Source: a virus
Virus record (IMG/VR): IMGVR_UViG_3300047409_000338
Location: 1-40,902 of that record
Direction: 5' to 3' (one strand)
Length of the DNA stretch: 40,902 nucleotides
A program made the translations under genes and the position numbers. Below are positions 14,386 to 23,254 of this stretch, in pieces (the first letter of the stretch is position 1; every line of letters begins with the position of its first letter). The notes below the pieces were generated by a model. It was given only the letters and a program-made list of their open reading frames with translations. It did not search any database and was not told the DNA's origin.

Positions 14386-15509
14386 TGTCGAAGCTCCCCG
14401 GCTTCGTCGATCAGAGTAACGTCGCGCGCTCGGTCGACATCGACGTCGAACGCACGGTCAATCTCGTCTGGGAAGCCAGCGCCGCCAACCCCAAAGTCCC
14501 GGCCTCTCTGTACTCACGCCCTGGCATTGCACCCTGGCTCGATTTGGGCCAAGGCCCCGTGCGTCAGCTCTACACGCAGGACGATCGGGTGTTCGGCGTC
14601 GGCGGGACGCGCTTTGTCGAACTGCTCGCCGGGCAGACGGGCGTGCTCCGCGGCACGGTCGTCGCCGATGGCAACCCGGCGACGATCTGCAGTAACGGCG
14701 GCAGCGACGGCTCGGGCGGGCATCAACTCTTCATTACGTCCGGCGGCCACGGCTACATCTTTGACCTCGTCGCCAACACGCTCACGGAAATCACCGCTGA
14801 GGGCTTCCCGCGCCCCGTGCTGATGGGCTTTTTTCTCGACGGCTACTTCGGCGCGCTCAAAACGGCGAGTAATCAATTTAATCTCTCGCATCTCGAAGAC
14901 GGCCTGACCTGGGACGCGCTCGACGTCGCCGAACTCAGTCAACAGCCCGGCTGGGTCTTGTCCGTCATCGTCAGTCACAACCAGCTCTGGCCCTTTACCG
15001 TGAGCCGCGTGAATCCCTGGTACGACTCGGGCGCGACCTTCCCGCTCCAGCCGGTGCTCGGCGCCGACATGCAGGTGGGGATTCTGGCGCCCTGGTCAGC
15101 GGCCATCATGGACAACACGCTCTATTGGCTCGGCCAGACGCTCGCCGGCGGCGCGCAAGTCTTTCTCGCCGACGGCTACAGCGCGAAGCGCATCTCGACC
15201 CATGCGCTCGAAACCCGCCTACAGGGCTTGCCGCAGGTATCTGATGCGGTCGCGTGGACGTGTCAACTGGACGGCCACAGCTTCTATATTTTGTATCTCG
15301 CGCACAACGACACACACTGGGTCTATGACGCGGCGAGCCAGCGGTGGACCGAATGGGCGCACTGGGACAGTGATGCCGAGGTGTGGACGCCGTTTCGCGG
15401 GCGGTGTCACACCTTCGGGTTCGGGACGCATCTCATCGGGGACATCGCCACGGGGATGGTCTACGAGCTCTCGAATCAGTGCTACGCCGATCGGCGGGTC
15501 GCCGGATGA
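14385..15509 (+). CDS. Packaged-DNA stabilisation protein, P22 gp10-like (N-terminal propeller part)
   Basis: 374 residues; P22 gp10 is about 470. The start (LPGFVDQSNVARSVDIDVERTVNLVWE) is the conserved 'Q.S..R.VN.D...T.NLY.E' opening of gp10-like plug proteins, followed by beta-propeller blades ending WTEWAHWDSDAEVWTPFRGRCH and IATGMVYELSNQCYAD. In relatives the chain continues directly into a C-terminal domain (IRR.R.AP...). Here the frame stops at that point, and that domain is found at the end of the next gene (residues 409-521). The protein therefore appears split. The TGA overlaps the next ATG (ATGA). Confidence 0.8.
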   Translation: MSKLPGFVDQSNVARSVDIDVERTVNLVWEASAANPKVPASLYSRPGIAPWLDLGQGPVRQLYTQDDRVFGVGGTRFVELLAGQTGVLRGTVVADGNPATICSNGGSDGSGGHQLFITSGGHGYIFDLVANTLTEITAEGFPRPVLMGFFLDGYFGALKTASNQFNLSHLEDGLTWDALDVAELSQQPGWVLSVIVSHNQLWPFTVSRVNPWYDSGATFPLQPVLGADMQVGILAPWSAAIMDNTLYWLGQTLAGGAQVFLADGYSAKRISTHALETRLQGLPQVSDAVAWTCQLDGHSFYILYLAHNDTHWVYDAASQRWTEWAHWDSDAEVWTPFRGRCHTFGFGTHLIGDIATGMVYELSNQCYADRRVAG

Positions 15510-17071
15510 AGCAGACGTTCCTGAAGGCGTCCTACAACATCGGCTGGGCCAGCAGCGACTACCGCGTGGCGCTCGGCGGCGAAGGCGCGGGGACCACGTT
15601 TATTGGCGGCCGGGAGAATTGTGCCCAGGTCGTCGTCCCCGTGGCCGGCACCTTCCGGCATCTGGTCGTCTATTCGCCGGCAGGGAGTCATCCGAATTAC
15701 GACTTCACGCTGCTCCTGAACAACACGCCCTCGGCGCTCACCTGTCATCTGGACGCCGCCGCGATGGTCGCGAGCGACCGCACGCATGCGGTCGCGGTCG
15801 CCGTGGGCGATGACGTGTCGTTTTCCGTCACCGTGAACCCGTTTGGCGTCGGGGCCGGCTATCCGGTCGCCTTCAGTGTCGAGTTCGAGGGCGCGCAGCA
15901 GTTTTATGCGCTCACCGCCATCACCGGGAACCAGACCGGCGGCACCTATAACACGGGCGGGGCCCTCGGCAATGGCGTCCAACAAGTCGCGTCGTTCCCC
16001 ACGCTCTTGTCCAACTCGTTTTCCATCTGTACGACCGCGGGCGTCGTGACCGGCCTGCGGATGCAGACGTTTGCCGGCCCCACCGGGACCAACAGTTACA
16101 CGGCGTTTCTCAGCAAAAATCAGGTCTTGCAGGATGGCGCCGGCGGGACCGTCAATACCGCGTGTGTCTTGACCGGCTCGGCGCTCCAGCACGCCAGCCT
16201 CTTCGCGCTGCCGCTCGCCGTGGGGGATCATCTCGACTTTGCCTTACTCTATACGGGCACGACCGCGCCGGCCGCGCTGGCGCAAGTCACGCTCTCGCTC
16301 ACGTTCCAGCCGGCCGACCCCGACGCCTTTATGAACTGTGGCGGCAGTAACGATACGACCAGCGCGACGGCCGTCGACTGGAAATGGGTCCACTCCGAAC
16401 AACTCGCCGTCTCCGAAGCCGTCGCGCAAGTGCCCACCGGCCCGCGTCCGCTCGTCATCACGGGCCTCTACGTCGATGTGGGCACGCCGCCGGGGGTGGG
16501 CACGAGTCGCGTCATCGTGCTCCGCAAGAATGGGATCGATACCGCCGCCACGCTGACGATCACGGGCACGGCGACGACGGGCGGCCTCACGGGGGTCTCG
16601 GTGCCCTACCAAGACGACCTGATCGATCTGCAGATTACGCCGATCGGCACCCCGCTCACGGGCACGTTTCATTGGGGGCTGTCGCTCGCCCCCCCGCCGC
16701 CGATTCCGCCGCCGCCCCCCGGCACGATCGATCCCATTCGCCGGCTCCGTCAGGCGCCCGTGTTATGGGACGGGGCCGAAGGCAAACGTCTGAAGTTTCC
16801 AGGGTTCGAGTTGCTCACGGAAGCCGGTGGCCCGAGGGATACGGACGTGGCCATGCCCATCGTGCTGCAATGGTCCGATGATGGCGGCCACTCCTGGGGC
16901 CACGAACACCGCAACGAAGGGGCGCGGATCGGCGAACACCGCTACCGCTATCGCTGGCTGCGCTTGGGTCAAGCGAGAAATCGGGTGTTTCGCGTCGTGT
17001 GCAGCGCGGATGCGAAAGTGGTGTTCATCGACGCCCTCCTGTCCCCGGACCCCGTGCAGGGAAGTAGTTAG
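15506..17071 (+). CDS. Jelly-roll-like virion protein carrying the displaced gp10-like C-terminal domain
   Basis: 521 residues, coupled to the preceding gene by ATGA. Residues 1-385 are two similar beta-rich halves (SYNIGWASSDYRVALGGEG; later NCGGSNDTTSATAVDWKW), resembling receptor-binding or decoration jelly rolls. A proline linker (APPPPIPPPPPG, about 395-407) follows. Residues 409-521 (DPIRRLRQAPVLWDG ... LQWSDDGGHSWGHEH ... YRWLRLGQARNRVFRV) match the C-terminal part normally fused to gp10-like propellers. The gene thus looks like an insertion that separated the two parts of the plug protein. Its 3' end overlaps an HNH gene by 4 bp. Confidence 0.8.
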   Translation: MKQTFLKASYNIGWASSDYRVALGGEGAGTTFIGGRENCAQVVVPVAGTFRHLVVYSPAGSHPNYDFTLLLNNTPSALTCHLDAAAMVASDRTHAVAVAVGDDVSFSVTVNPFGVGAGYPVAFSVEFEGAQQFYALTAITGNQTGGTYNTGGALGNGVQQVASFPTLLSNSFSICTTAGVVTGLRMQTFAGPTGTNSYTAFLSKNQVLQDGAGGTVNTACVLTGSALQHASLFALPLAVGDHLDFALLYTGTTAPAALAQVTLSLTFQPADPDAFMNCGGSNDTTSATAVDWKWVHSEQLAVSEAVAQVPTGPRPLVITGLYVDVGTPPGVGTSRVIVLRKNGIDTAATLTITGTATTGGLTGVSVPYQDDLIDLQITPIGTPLTGTFHWGLSLAPPPPIPPPPPGTIDPIRRLRQAPVLWDGAEGKRLKFPGFELLTEAGGPRDTDVAMPIVLQWSDDGGHSWGHEHRNEGARIGEHRYRYRWLRLGQARNRVFRVVCSADAKVVFIDALLSPDPVQGSS

Positions 17072-17643
17072 CGATGCAGCGCACGCTCCAGCGACCAGCC
17101 GCGCCGCAATCGCGATCTCAGCGTATGCCACTTGATGCCGGTCTTGACCGCCCACGCGCGGATCGGATGTGTTTCGTTGCCGAACGTCACGGTCGCGACA
17201 ACCGGAGGCCGAAGCGCATCCTCCATCGAATAGCCACGCTTCAATCGATCGTCTATGGTCTGACGCGGCAGTCCGACTTCTCTGGCCCACTGTGCGAGCG
17301 TTTGCGTGTGGCCTTCATGCGTCAGATACACGCACGCGCGCTGGTTGTTCTGTTGTTCCTTACGGGTCGCCCACCGGCAATTTTCCTTGAAATAGCCGAG
17401 GTCATTGTCAATGCGATCGAGCGACGTGCCGGGTGGTCGTGGTCCGAGGTCTTGAAGAAAGGCCGCGAAGGATTTCCACCGCGCACAAATCTGGATGCCT
17501 CTCGCCCCATAATTCGCGTAAGCCGTGTGCTTGGGATTGCCGACGCGTTGCCGCATGGCATACCAACTGCGGTATTCCCGTGTTCGGTGATGGCGGCGGC
17601 TGTGGCCGTGTTTACAGTGACCGGCTACACTCACTTCAGTCAT
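17068..17643 (-). CDS. HNH-family homing endonuclease next to tail genes
   Basis: 191 residues on the - strand from ATG 17643. It shows YGARGIQICARW and SLDRIDNDLGYFKENCRWATRKEQ (about 50-105), the same motif order as the gene at 11627-12301. Two C-terminal helix-turn-helix-like repeats follow ('LAQWAREVGLPRQTIDDRLKRGYSMEDAL' and 'IRAWAVKTGIKWHTLRSRLRRGWSLERAL'), giving sequence-specific DNA binding. It lacks the N-terminal double cysteine region of the first copy. It is placed on the opposite strand between the plug module and the fibre module. Confidence 0.85.
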   Translation of the reverse strand: MTEVSVAGHCKHGHSRRHHRTREYRSWYAMRQRVGNPKHTAYANYGARGIQICARWKSFAAFLQDLGPRPPGTSLDRIDNDLGYFKENCRWATRKEQQNNQRACVYLTHEGHTQTLAQWAREVGLPRQTIDDRLKRGYSMEDALRPPVVATVTFGNETHPIRAWAVKTGIKWHTLRSRLRRGWSLERALHR

Positions 17644-17677
17644 GGGTGCCGCGTCCTTTTCCGCGGTGACGTGATGA

Positions 17678-17713
17678 GGCGTCCGCGACAGGTGGAACCC
17701 TGTTTCGGACGCC
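17678..17713. other. Strong two-part hairpin upstream of fibre gene
   Basis: GGCGTCCG (17678-17685) pairs with CGGACGCC (17706-17713). Inside, ACAGG (17688-17692) pairs with CCTGT (17699-17703) around a 6-nt loop. No T-tract follows on either strand. It lies in the 98-nt gap between the HNH start and the fibre gene at 17742. It may be a processing site, a Rho-type stop or an HNH target relic. Confidence 0.5.
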
Positions 17714-17741
17714 GCTCAGTCTACCAAACGGCGGTCGCCTG

Positions 17742-18809
17742 ATGGACGTCATTCGTATCCCTTCGGGCACCTACGTCGACGCGCGACCGGATGGGCGCTA
17801 CGCCTGTCTCGTGGTGGATGCCTTCGACGTCGGGACGATCGAGACCGACACCGGCACGCTCACGATTCCCGGCGATGCGCGGCCCCTGTATCTGCGCGTC
17901 ACGCGCGACGGCGCGTTCAAGTTCGCGGGGCAGTCGAGTAACACGCCGCAGACGATTGAATACATTGACGGCACCGGCTGGGTACCCCGCGCGACCGTGC
18001 CCTGCGGCGTGTCGCCGGTCATCTACGACCACTCAGGCACGTTGCACATCTCGGCGTGCGAAGTCGGCGTCGGCACGCAAGGCTACCGCTACGTGGACGT
18101 CGACACGGGCGCGATTGTCTCGGCCGATGCGACCTACGGGTCCGACTTCGGCCTGGCGCAATGGACGCTGCTCGGGGACGGGTTCTACATCGGCCAGTGC
18201 AACACGACGCCCGGCTGCGCGTCGTGGGACGGGACCAACCTGCGGCTGATTGAAGCCGGCAACTGCTTCTTCATTCGCGCGCAACGGGTCGGGAACGACG
18301 TCGCGATTGCGATGGTGAAAGACGCGGGCGTCCCGTCGGTCGTCGTCTTCGCCACGATGGCCGAGCTGCGGTCGGGCGCGACCTTGTCGCCCGGCGGCGG
18401 CACGGTGCATCCCCCCTTGCAACATCCCGTCGTGGATGCGGCGACCGGCGACCGCGTCACCCGGCCGTGGGCGATGTTCTTCGAGCAGCAGACGACCGGC
18501 CAGGCCGACCTCTCGCACGCCATCGCCATCCAGCCGACGCCCGTGCCGCCGCCGGCCGGGTTTGGGATCGTCGCCGGGGGCGGGCCGCTCGTGGCCGCGA
18601 CCGTGCCGACCGATACGCTCACGCTCACGAGTGTCGATGCGTCGGTGGCCTTCACGAGTGACCCGCTGACGAAGACGATCGACCTGTCGGCCGGCGGCAC
18701 GGGGCCGACCAGCACCCACTACGACGCACCGCTCAGTGACGGCGACCTCGTCGCGGCCGATCTCATTTTCGCGGCGGGCGAGTGCATCATCGTGCAGGTG
18801 CCGGTATGA
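17742..18809 (+). CDS. Tail protein with duplicated N-terminal module
   Basis: 355 residues. Residues 1-215 (IPSGTYVDARPDGRYACLVVD ... GYRYVDVDTGAIV ... FIGQCNTTPGCASWDGTNL) are clearly paralogous to residues 1-215 of the protein at 28056. Only the C-termini differ. Here the C-terminus is beta-rich and low in charge (FGIVAGGGPLVAATVPTDTLTLTSVDASVAF), as in fibre shafts. The shared module is probably the virion attachment part and the variable C-terminus the functional end. It overlaps the next gene by 4 bp (ATGA). Confidence 0.7.
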   Translation: MDVIRIPSGTYVDARPDGRYACLVVDAFDVGTIETDTGTLTIPGDARPLYLRVTRDGAFKFAGQSSNTPQTIEYIDGTGWVPRATVPCGVSPVIYDHSGTLHISACEVGVGTQGYRYVDVDTGAIVSADATYGSDFGLAQWTLLGDGFYIGQCNTTPGCASWDGTNLRLIEAGNCFFIRAQRVGNDVAIAMVKDAGVPSVVVFATMAELRSGATLSPGGGTVHPPLQHPVVDAATGDRVTRPWAMFFEQQTTGQADLSHAIAIQPTPVPPPAGFGIVAGGGPLVAATVPTDTLTLTSVDASVAFTSDPLTKTIDLSAGGTGPTSTHYDAPLSDGDLVAADLIFAAGECIIVQVPV

Positions 18810-19330
18810 GCGTGCTGGTCCCGCCGCAGACGTTCCGCAAGACCGAGGGCATCCACCGCGCCGGCCTCAGCACGGCCAAGCCGGCGGCGCCTGACGTGCT
18901 CATCGGCACGCTCTACTTTTCGACCGATACGGGCGTGCTGCAACGATCCGACGGCCAGACCTGGGCCTCCTATACGGGCCGCACCGGCGTGTTCAATTAC
19001 ACCTACAACAGCACGCTCGCCGCGCCCCCGGCGGCGGGGCAATGCCGGCTGAACGCCGCGTTTCCCTGGACGACGGCGACAACCCTCTGGCTGCGCTTCG
19101 TCTCGGCCGATGACCAGGACTTGTATTGGGGGATCATGATTATCCCGACCGGCTCGACGATCGTGCTCCAGGACAAAGACGACCACTCGCGGTATCTGCG
19201 GATGGTGACGACCGGGCCGCCCACCGACCAAGGCCTCTACGCCGCCCTGCCCATGGCCTGGGTGAGTAACGGCACCACGATCAACACGGCCTCGCAGGTC
19301 TTTCTGCGCGTGGCGAGCACGGGGGTCTAA
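18806..19330 (+). CDS. Tail-fibre-like protein
   Basis: 174 residues. The N-terminus has GTLYFSTDTGVLQRSDGQTW (about 37-56), a short motif typical of phage tail-fibre subunits and repeated in the next gene (GTLYYATDTATTDRSDGTTW). The rest is beta-rich with several Trp and Tyr. The ATG overlaps the preceding stop. A receptor-contact or fibre role is likely from motif and position. Confidence 0.65.
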   Translation: MSVLVPPQTFRKTEGIHRAGLSTAKPAAPDVLIGTLYFSTDTGVLQRSDGQTWASYTGRTGVFNYTYNSTLAAPPAAGQCRLNAAFPWTTATTLWLRFVSADDQDLYWGIMIIPTGSTIVLQDKDDHSRYLRMVTTGPPTDQGLYAALPMAWVSNGTTINTASQVFLRVASTGV

Positions 19331-20067
19331 TGGCGAGCCGCCTCCAAGATGTCATCCTGCGCGGGACCGCCGCGAGCCGCCCGCTCGCGACCGCCGTCGC
19401 GCCCGGCACGCTCTATTACGCGACCGACACGGCCACGACCGACCGCTCGGACGGGACGACCTGGCAGACCTTTGCCGATGGGGGGAGTGGCGGCGCCGGC
19501 ACCGTGACGCACACCGCCGGGGCGCTCGCGCTCGGCCAGCTCGTCGTCGGCAACGCGAGTGCCGATCTGAAAGTCGTCGCGGCGACCGATGGGCAACTGC
19601 CGATCGGCAAAACGTCGGATGGGTCGGTCGCGCTGGGCACGCTCACGGCCGGGACGGGCATCACCGTCACCAATGCCGCCGGCGCGATCACGATTGCCGC
19701 GGCCGTCCGCACGGGCACCCTCCAACTCGTGATCGATGGCGGCGGCAGTGCCATCACGACCGGCGTCAAGGCCTATTGCGACGTCCCGGTCGCCTGCACC
19801 ATCACCGCCGCGACGCTCCTGGCCGACGTCTCGGGGTCGATCGTGATCGACGTGTGGAAGGACGTGTACGCGAACTATCCGCCCACCGTGGCCGATACGA
19901 TCACCGCGAGTGCCAAGCCGACGATCACGACGGCGCTCAAGAGTCAGAACACGACGCTCACCGGCTGGACGACGGCCCTCACGGCCGGCGACATTCTCGC
20001 GATCAATGTGGACTCGGCCGCGACGATCACTCGCTGCACGCTCTCGCTCACGATTTCCGTGCCCTGA
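19330..20067 (+). CDS. Tail-fibre-like protein
   Basis: 245 residues, starting at the stop of its neighbour. Residues 25-46 carry the same GTLYY.TDT...RSDGTTW motif as the previous gene. Gly/Ala/Thr-rich shaft-like repeats follow (LTAGTGITVTNAAGAITIAAA). The C-terminal 110 residues (CDVPVACTITAATLLADVSGSIVIDVWKD ... TTLTGWTTALTAGDIL) match a domain often found at the ends of phage tail proteins, which is probably carbohydrate-binding. The next gene overlaps (TGATG). Confidence 0.7.
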   Translation: MASRLQDVILRGTAASRPLATAVAPGTLYYATDTATTDRSDGTTWQTFADGGSGGAGTVTHTAGALALGQLVVGNASADLKVVAATDGQLPIGKTSDGSVALGTLTAGTGITVTNAAGAITIAAAVRTGTLQLVIDGGGSAITTGVKAYCDVPVACTITAATLLADVSGSIVIDVWKDVYANYPPTVADTITASAKPTITTALKSQNTTLTGWTTALTAGDILAINVDSAATITRCTLSLTISVP

Positions 20068-20726
20068 TGGCGATCACCCTCATCAGCACCGTGGCGACCG
20101 TGCTGGGCTCGAGTGGCGGCACGACCAGCGCCATCGACACCACCGGCGCCACGGGAATCGTCCTCCATGTGGCGTCCTATGACAGCAGTGCCATCGCCGT
20201 CAGTGACGCGAAGAGCAATAGCTACACCGGGCTCACGATTCATGCGACATCCAGTCCGTGTAGCCAACTGTTCTACACGGTGACGCCGACGGTCGGGACG
20301 GGCCATACCTTCACCGTCAGCGGCAGCGGCATCTATGCCGCGATCGTGGTGTATGCGTTTGCGGGCGTGGCCAGTTATGGCGGGCAGGAGAACGGGGCGC
20401 TCCATTCAGGCGATGGCCCGTTTGCGGTCGGCAGTGTCACGCCCAGCGTCAACGGCGCCCTGATCGTGACCGGGCTCGCCGGCGATCAACCGACGACCGA
20501 CACCTACCCGTCGGGCTTTACCGGGGGCGTGACGCTCCCCTATGGCGGCGGGTCGAACTTTCAGAACTCGGCCGCCTATCTCATCCAAGGCACGGCCGCC
20601 GCGGTCAATCCGTCGTGGACGTGGACGCCGAGCGGCCATCCGCTGACGGCGGGCGCCGTGGCCGTCTTCCACCCGGCGGCCGCCGTGGCGCACGCGACGA
20701 CGCAGGTCGTGTGGGTCTTGGTCTAA
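20067..20726 (+). CDS. Beta-rich tail or appendage protein
   Basis: 219 residues from ATG 20067, coupled by TGATG. It has almost no Lys or Arg and many Gly, Thr, Ser and Val (TLISTVATVLGSSGGTTSAIDTTGATGIVLHVASYD, TFTVSGSGIYAAIVVYAFAGV). This composition is that of an extracellular or particle-bound immunoglobulin- or jelly-roll-like fold. The last gene of the fibre cluster. No family is assigned. Confidence 0.6.
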   Translation: MAITLISTVATVLGSSGGTTSAIDTTGATGIVLHVASYDSSAIAVSDAKSNSYTGLTIHATSSPCSQLFYTVTPTVGTGHTFTVSGSGIYAAIVVYAFAGVASYGGQENGALHSGDGPFAVGSVTPSVNGALIVTGLAGDQPTTDTYPSGFTGGVTLPYGGGSNFQNSAAYLIQGTAAAVNPSWTWTPSGHPLTAGAVAVFHPAAAVAHATTQVVWVLV

Positions 20727-20731
20727 CGCCA

Positions 20732-20767
20732 CTGACGAACATCTGCGCCATGCGCGTATAGTAGGAG
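20732..20767 (+). promoter_or_regulatory. Candidate promoter and RBS for the ejection-protein operon
   Basis: TATAGT (20757-20762) is a good -10 box. The best -35 is CTGACG (20732-20737) at a long 19-bp spacing. AGGAG (20763-20767) lies 7 nt before the ATG at 20775. Because the -10 box nearly touches the ribosome-binding site, the start of transcription would fall after it, so the element may not be used as a promoter. Confidence 0.35.
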
Positions 20768-20774
20768 CACTTTC

Positions 20775-22175
20775 ATGGCTGCCATTCCGCGTTCCACGAC
20801 CCCGCCGCCGTATCGTGCGGCTGGCCCGGAAACGTCGGGGCCATCGCTCGACGACATCGCCCAGTCGCACGGCTATCCCGACTTCGGCGCGTGGCAGGCC
20901 GCCGAACCCGAACTCGCGCAGCAGGCCTACAACCAGCAGCCGTCGGGCGACCCGAGTCAGGCGACGACCGAGAAGCCGGGACCGCGCGGGTGGCGCACGA
21001 TTCCCTGGAAGCAGCTCGCCATCAACTTCGGCAGCGCCATCGGGTTAGCGTTTCTCGATGCGGCCAGCGGGGCGGCGGCAGTGCAAGGGGCCGACGGCAG
21101 CACCGAAGTCTGGCCGGCCGGGTCGTTTACGCAAACCGGGAACACCATTACGAACGCCGCGGGGGTGACCAAGACCGTCGGGGACAATGCGCTGCTCACG
21201 AGCGTGACCACGCCGGCCGCCGTGGGCGGCGGGGGCGCGGCGGCGCTGTCGCAGTTGTCGCGCTCGGGTCAGCCGCCGCCGCTCCGCAATTCGCCGCAGG
21301 ATCAGCCGCTGCGGTCGGAGCCGCACGACCCCGACCCGGCCAGGAATCCGCCGGGCGGCCCATTTGGTGGCAGCGTCAATCAACCCCTGCCGAGAACGAG
21401 TCCGTTCGGCTACACGCCGCCGCCGGTCGTGCCGCCGACGGTGCCCACGAGTCCCAGCCAGACCTACATCGACCCGTCGCAGCAGCAGCGTCAAGACCAG
21501 CAGTATGCGCCCGGCAGTCTGGATCAGCCGCCACCCGCGCCGCCCAAGCCCGGCTCGAGTTTGTTGGGTAAGATTCTGCCGCTGCTCGGTCTGCCGCTCG
21601 ACTATCTGGCGACCCGGCAGAGTCAAAACGCGACGAATACCGCCACGCAGCAACTCGTCCAAGGCGGCCAGCAAGCCAAAGCCGACTTGAAGAAAGTCTA
21701 CGGCGGCGTGACGCCGGTCCTGAGTCAAGTCGTCCAGCGCCAGCAGGCGAATCTCGCGCCCTACACATCGCTTGGCTCTGGCGCGGCGTCCTTATTGGGT
21801 TACGGGCTCGGCATCCCCGGCGTGCAAGCCGCGCCCTCTGGCGTCTATGCACCGCCCGTCGATCCCTTCGGCACCTACAACCAGATCATCGCGGGCGGGC
21901 CGCCGCCCCCGGCTGGCAGCGTGCTGAAGTCATCGTTTCAACAAGGCGAGTCGCCGTTCCAACCCGCCGCACCCGGCCAGACCGGCGGCACGCCGTTTCC
22001 GACGACTGCGACGGCGGTGGCGCCGCCAGCCGCGGCGAATCTCTCGAGTCTCGACCCGCGCACGCAGTCGCAGAGTAGCTATGTGACCATGCGGTCGCCC
22101 GACGGCGAAGTCGCCGACGTGGCGCGCGACCGCGTGGCGTTTTACCAGGCGCAAGGCGCGCAGGTGGTGGCGTAA
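20775..22175 (+). CDS. Pro/Gln-rich virion (ejection-type) protein
   Basis: 466 residues with a very high Pro, Gln, Ala and Gly content. A hydrophobic segment (INFGSAIGLAFLDAASGAAAV) lies near residue 80. Residues 170-250 are Pro-rich and probably disordered. A helical part (NTATQQLVQGGQQAKADLKKVYGGVTPVLSQVVQRQQANLAPYTSLGSGAASLLGYG, about 290-345) resembles the 'N.A...L..A...A...L...Y..A...L.PY...G..A' repeat of internal virion or DNA-ejection proteins. First of four such large genes in a row. It is probably packed in the head or tail and injected. Confidence 0.6.
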   Translation: MAAIPRSTTPPPYRAAGPETSGPSLDDIAQSHGYPDFGAWQAAEPELAQQAYNQQPSGDPSQATTEKPGPRGWRTIPWKQLAINFGSAIGLAFLDAASGAAAVQGADGSTEVWPAGSFTQTGNTITNAAGVTKTVGDNALLTSVTTPAAVGGGGAAALSQLSRSGQPPPLRNSPQDQPLRSEPHDPDPARNPPGGPFGGSVNQPLPRTSPFGYTPPPVVPPTVPTSPSQTYIDPSQQQRQDQQYAPGSLDQPPPAPPKPGSSLLGKILPLLGLPLDYLATRQSQNATNTATQQLVQGGQQAKADLKKVYGGVTPVLSQVVQRQQANLAPYTSLGSGAASLLGYGLGIPGVQAAPSGVYAPPVDPFGTYNQIIAGGPPPPAGSVLKSSFQQGESPFQPAAPGQTGGTPFPTTATAVAPPAAANLSSLDPRTQSQSSYVTMRSPDGEVADVARDRVAFYQAQGAQVVA

Positions 22176-23252
22176 ATGGCGTTCTTTGATCCGGCCGACA
22201 CCCGCCTCGTCGCCCCTGGCACGTTTCGGCCCACGTCCTCCCCGAGCGGCCTGCCGGCAACATTCACGCCGGGGAAGGTCGTCAACCCGACGCCGGACGA
22301 GGTGGCTCGCCACTTGAAGGACATTTACGCGCCGTCTGGCGCGATTCCGACCAGTGCCATGAATCCGAATGTGCCGGCGCTGTCGGGCACGCCGTTTCCC
22401 GGCGCGACCCCGGCCGTCACGACGCCGACGCCCACGACCACGCCGACGACCACCGCGACGGGCACCGATTACGCGCACCGGCTGCCCAATGAGACGACCG
22501 AACAATGGGTGATCCGGACCGCGAAGGGCATCGGGCGGAACGACATCGCCAATGACCCCGGTGCCGTCTCGTATTGGGCCAATGCGATCGGGTCCAAACC
22601 ACAGTCTGAGGACATGTCGTATTGGTTGACCAAGATTCAGACGCCGGACGCGGGTGGAAGCGGCGACAGTGGAACGGCGGGCGGATTTGGGGCCTTCACC
22701 GCACCGTTTACGGGGACTTACGTTCCTCCCGTAACTAATTTTCAGGCACCGATCGGGACTGACGATCCAGGGTTCAAGTTTGCGGTCGAGCAGGGACAGG
22801 ATGCGATTCAGCGGAGTGCCGCTGCGAAGGGAAACTTGCTGACGGGCGGCACCTTAAAGGATCTGGCGAGCTACACCACTGGAGCGGCGCTCCAGGATTA
22901 TTCGGGGGCCTACAACCGCGCACTGCAATCAGCTACTTTCAACAACAACACCGCACTGGGCGCGTTCGGCCAGAACTACGACATCTTCCGCAACAACCAG
23001 AACGACCCGTTCCAGAAGCTGTACGCGACGACCGGGCTCGGGCTGAACGCGGCGGGCGCGAGTAACAGTGCGCTCGGCAACTACGCGGGCAATCTCGGCT
23101 CGCTCGGCAGCACCTACGGCGGCGACATCGCCAGCATTTCGACGGGCCAGGGCAACGCCCGCGCGCTGGGCACGCAAGTCGGCAGCGCGCAGCAGAACCA
23201 GTGGTATCAGTCGCTCAGCGACTGGCTCAAGAGTCACCCGTTCACGGGCTAG
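22176..23252 (+). CDS. DNA-ejection/transfer-like virion protein
   Basis: 358 residues directly after the previous stop. Residues 60-100 are Thr/Pro-rich. Residues 190-290 (DDPGFKFAVEQGQDAIQRSAAAKGNLLTGGTLKDLASYTTGAALQDYSGAYNRAL) carry the 'DPGY.F....G..A..RSAAA.G...SG....L..Y....A...Y..A..R' signature of a common injected phage protein. This part uses codons with more A and T than its surroundings, a sign of mosaic exchange. The C-terminus is Gly/Asn/Ser-rich. The stop is 2 bp before the next start. Confidence 0.7.
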   Translation: MAFFDPADTRLVAPGTFRPTSSPSGLPATFTPGKVVNPTPDEVARHLKDIYAPSGAIPTSAMNPNVPALSGTPFPGATPAVTTPTPTTTPTTTATGTDYAHRLPNETTEQWVIRTAKGIGRNDIANDPGAVSYWANAIGSKPQSEDMSYWLTKIQTPDAGGSGDSGTAGGFGAFTAPFTGTYVPPVTNFQAPIGTDDPGFKFAVEQGQDAIQRSAAAKGNLLTGGTLKDLASYTTGAALQDYSGAYNRALQSATFNNNTALGAFGQNYDIFRNNQNDPFQKLYATTGLGLNAAGASNSALGNYAGNLGSLGSTYGGDIASISTGQGNARALGTQVGSAQQNQWYQSLSDWLKSHPFTG

Positions 23253-23254
23253 CC

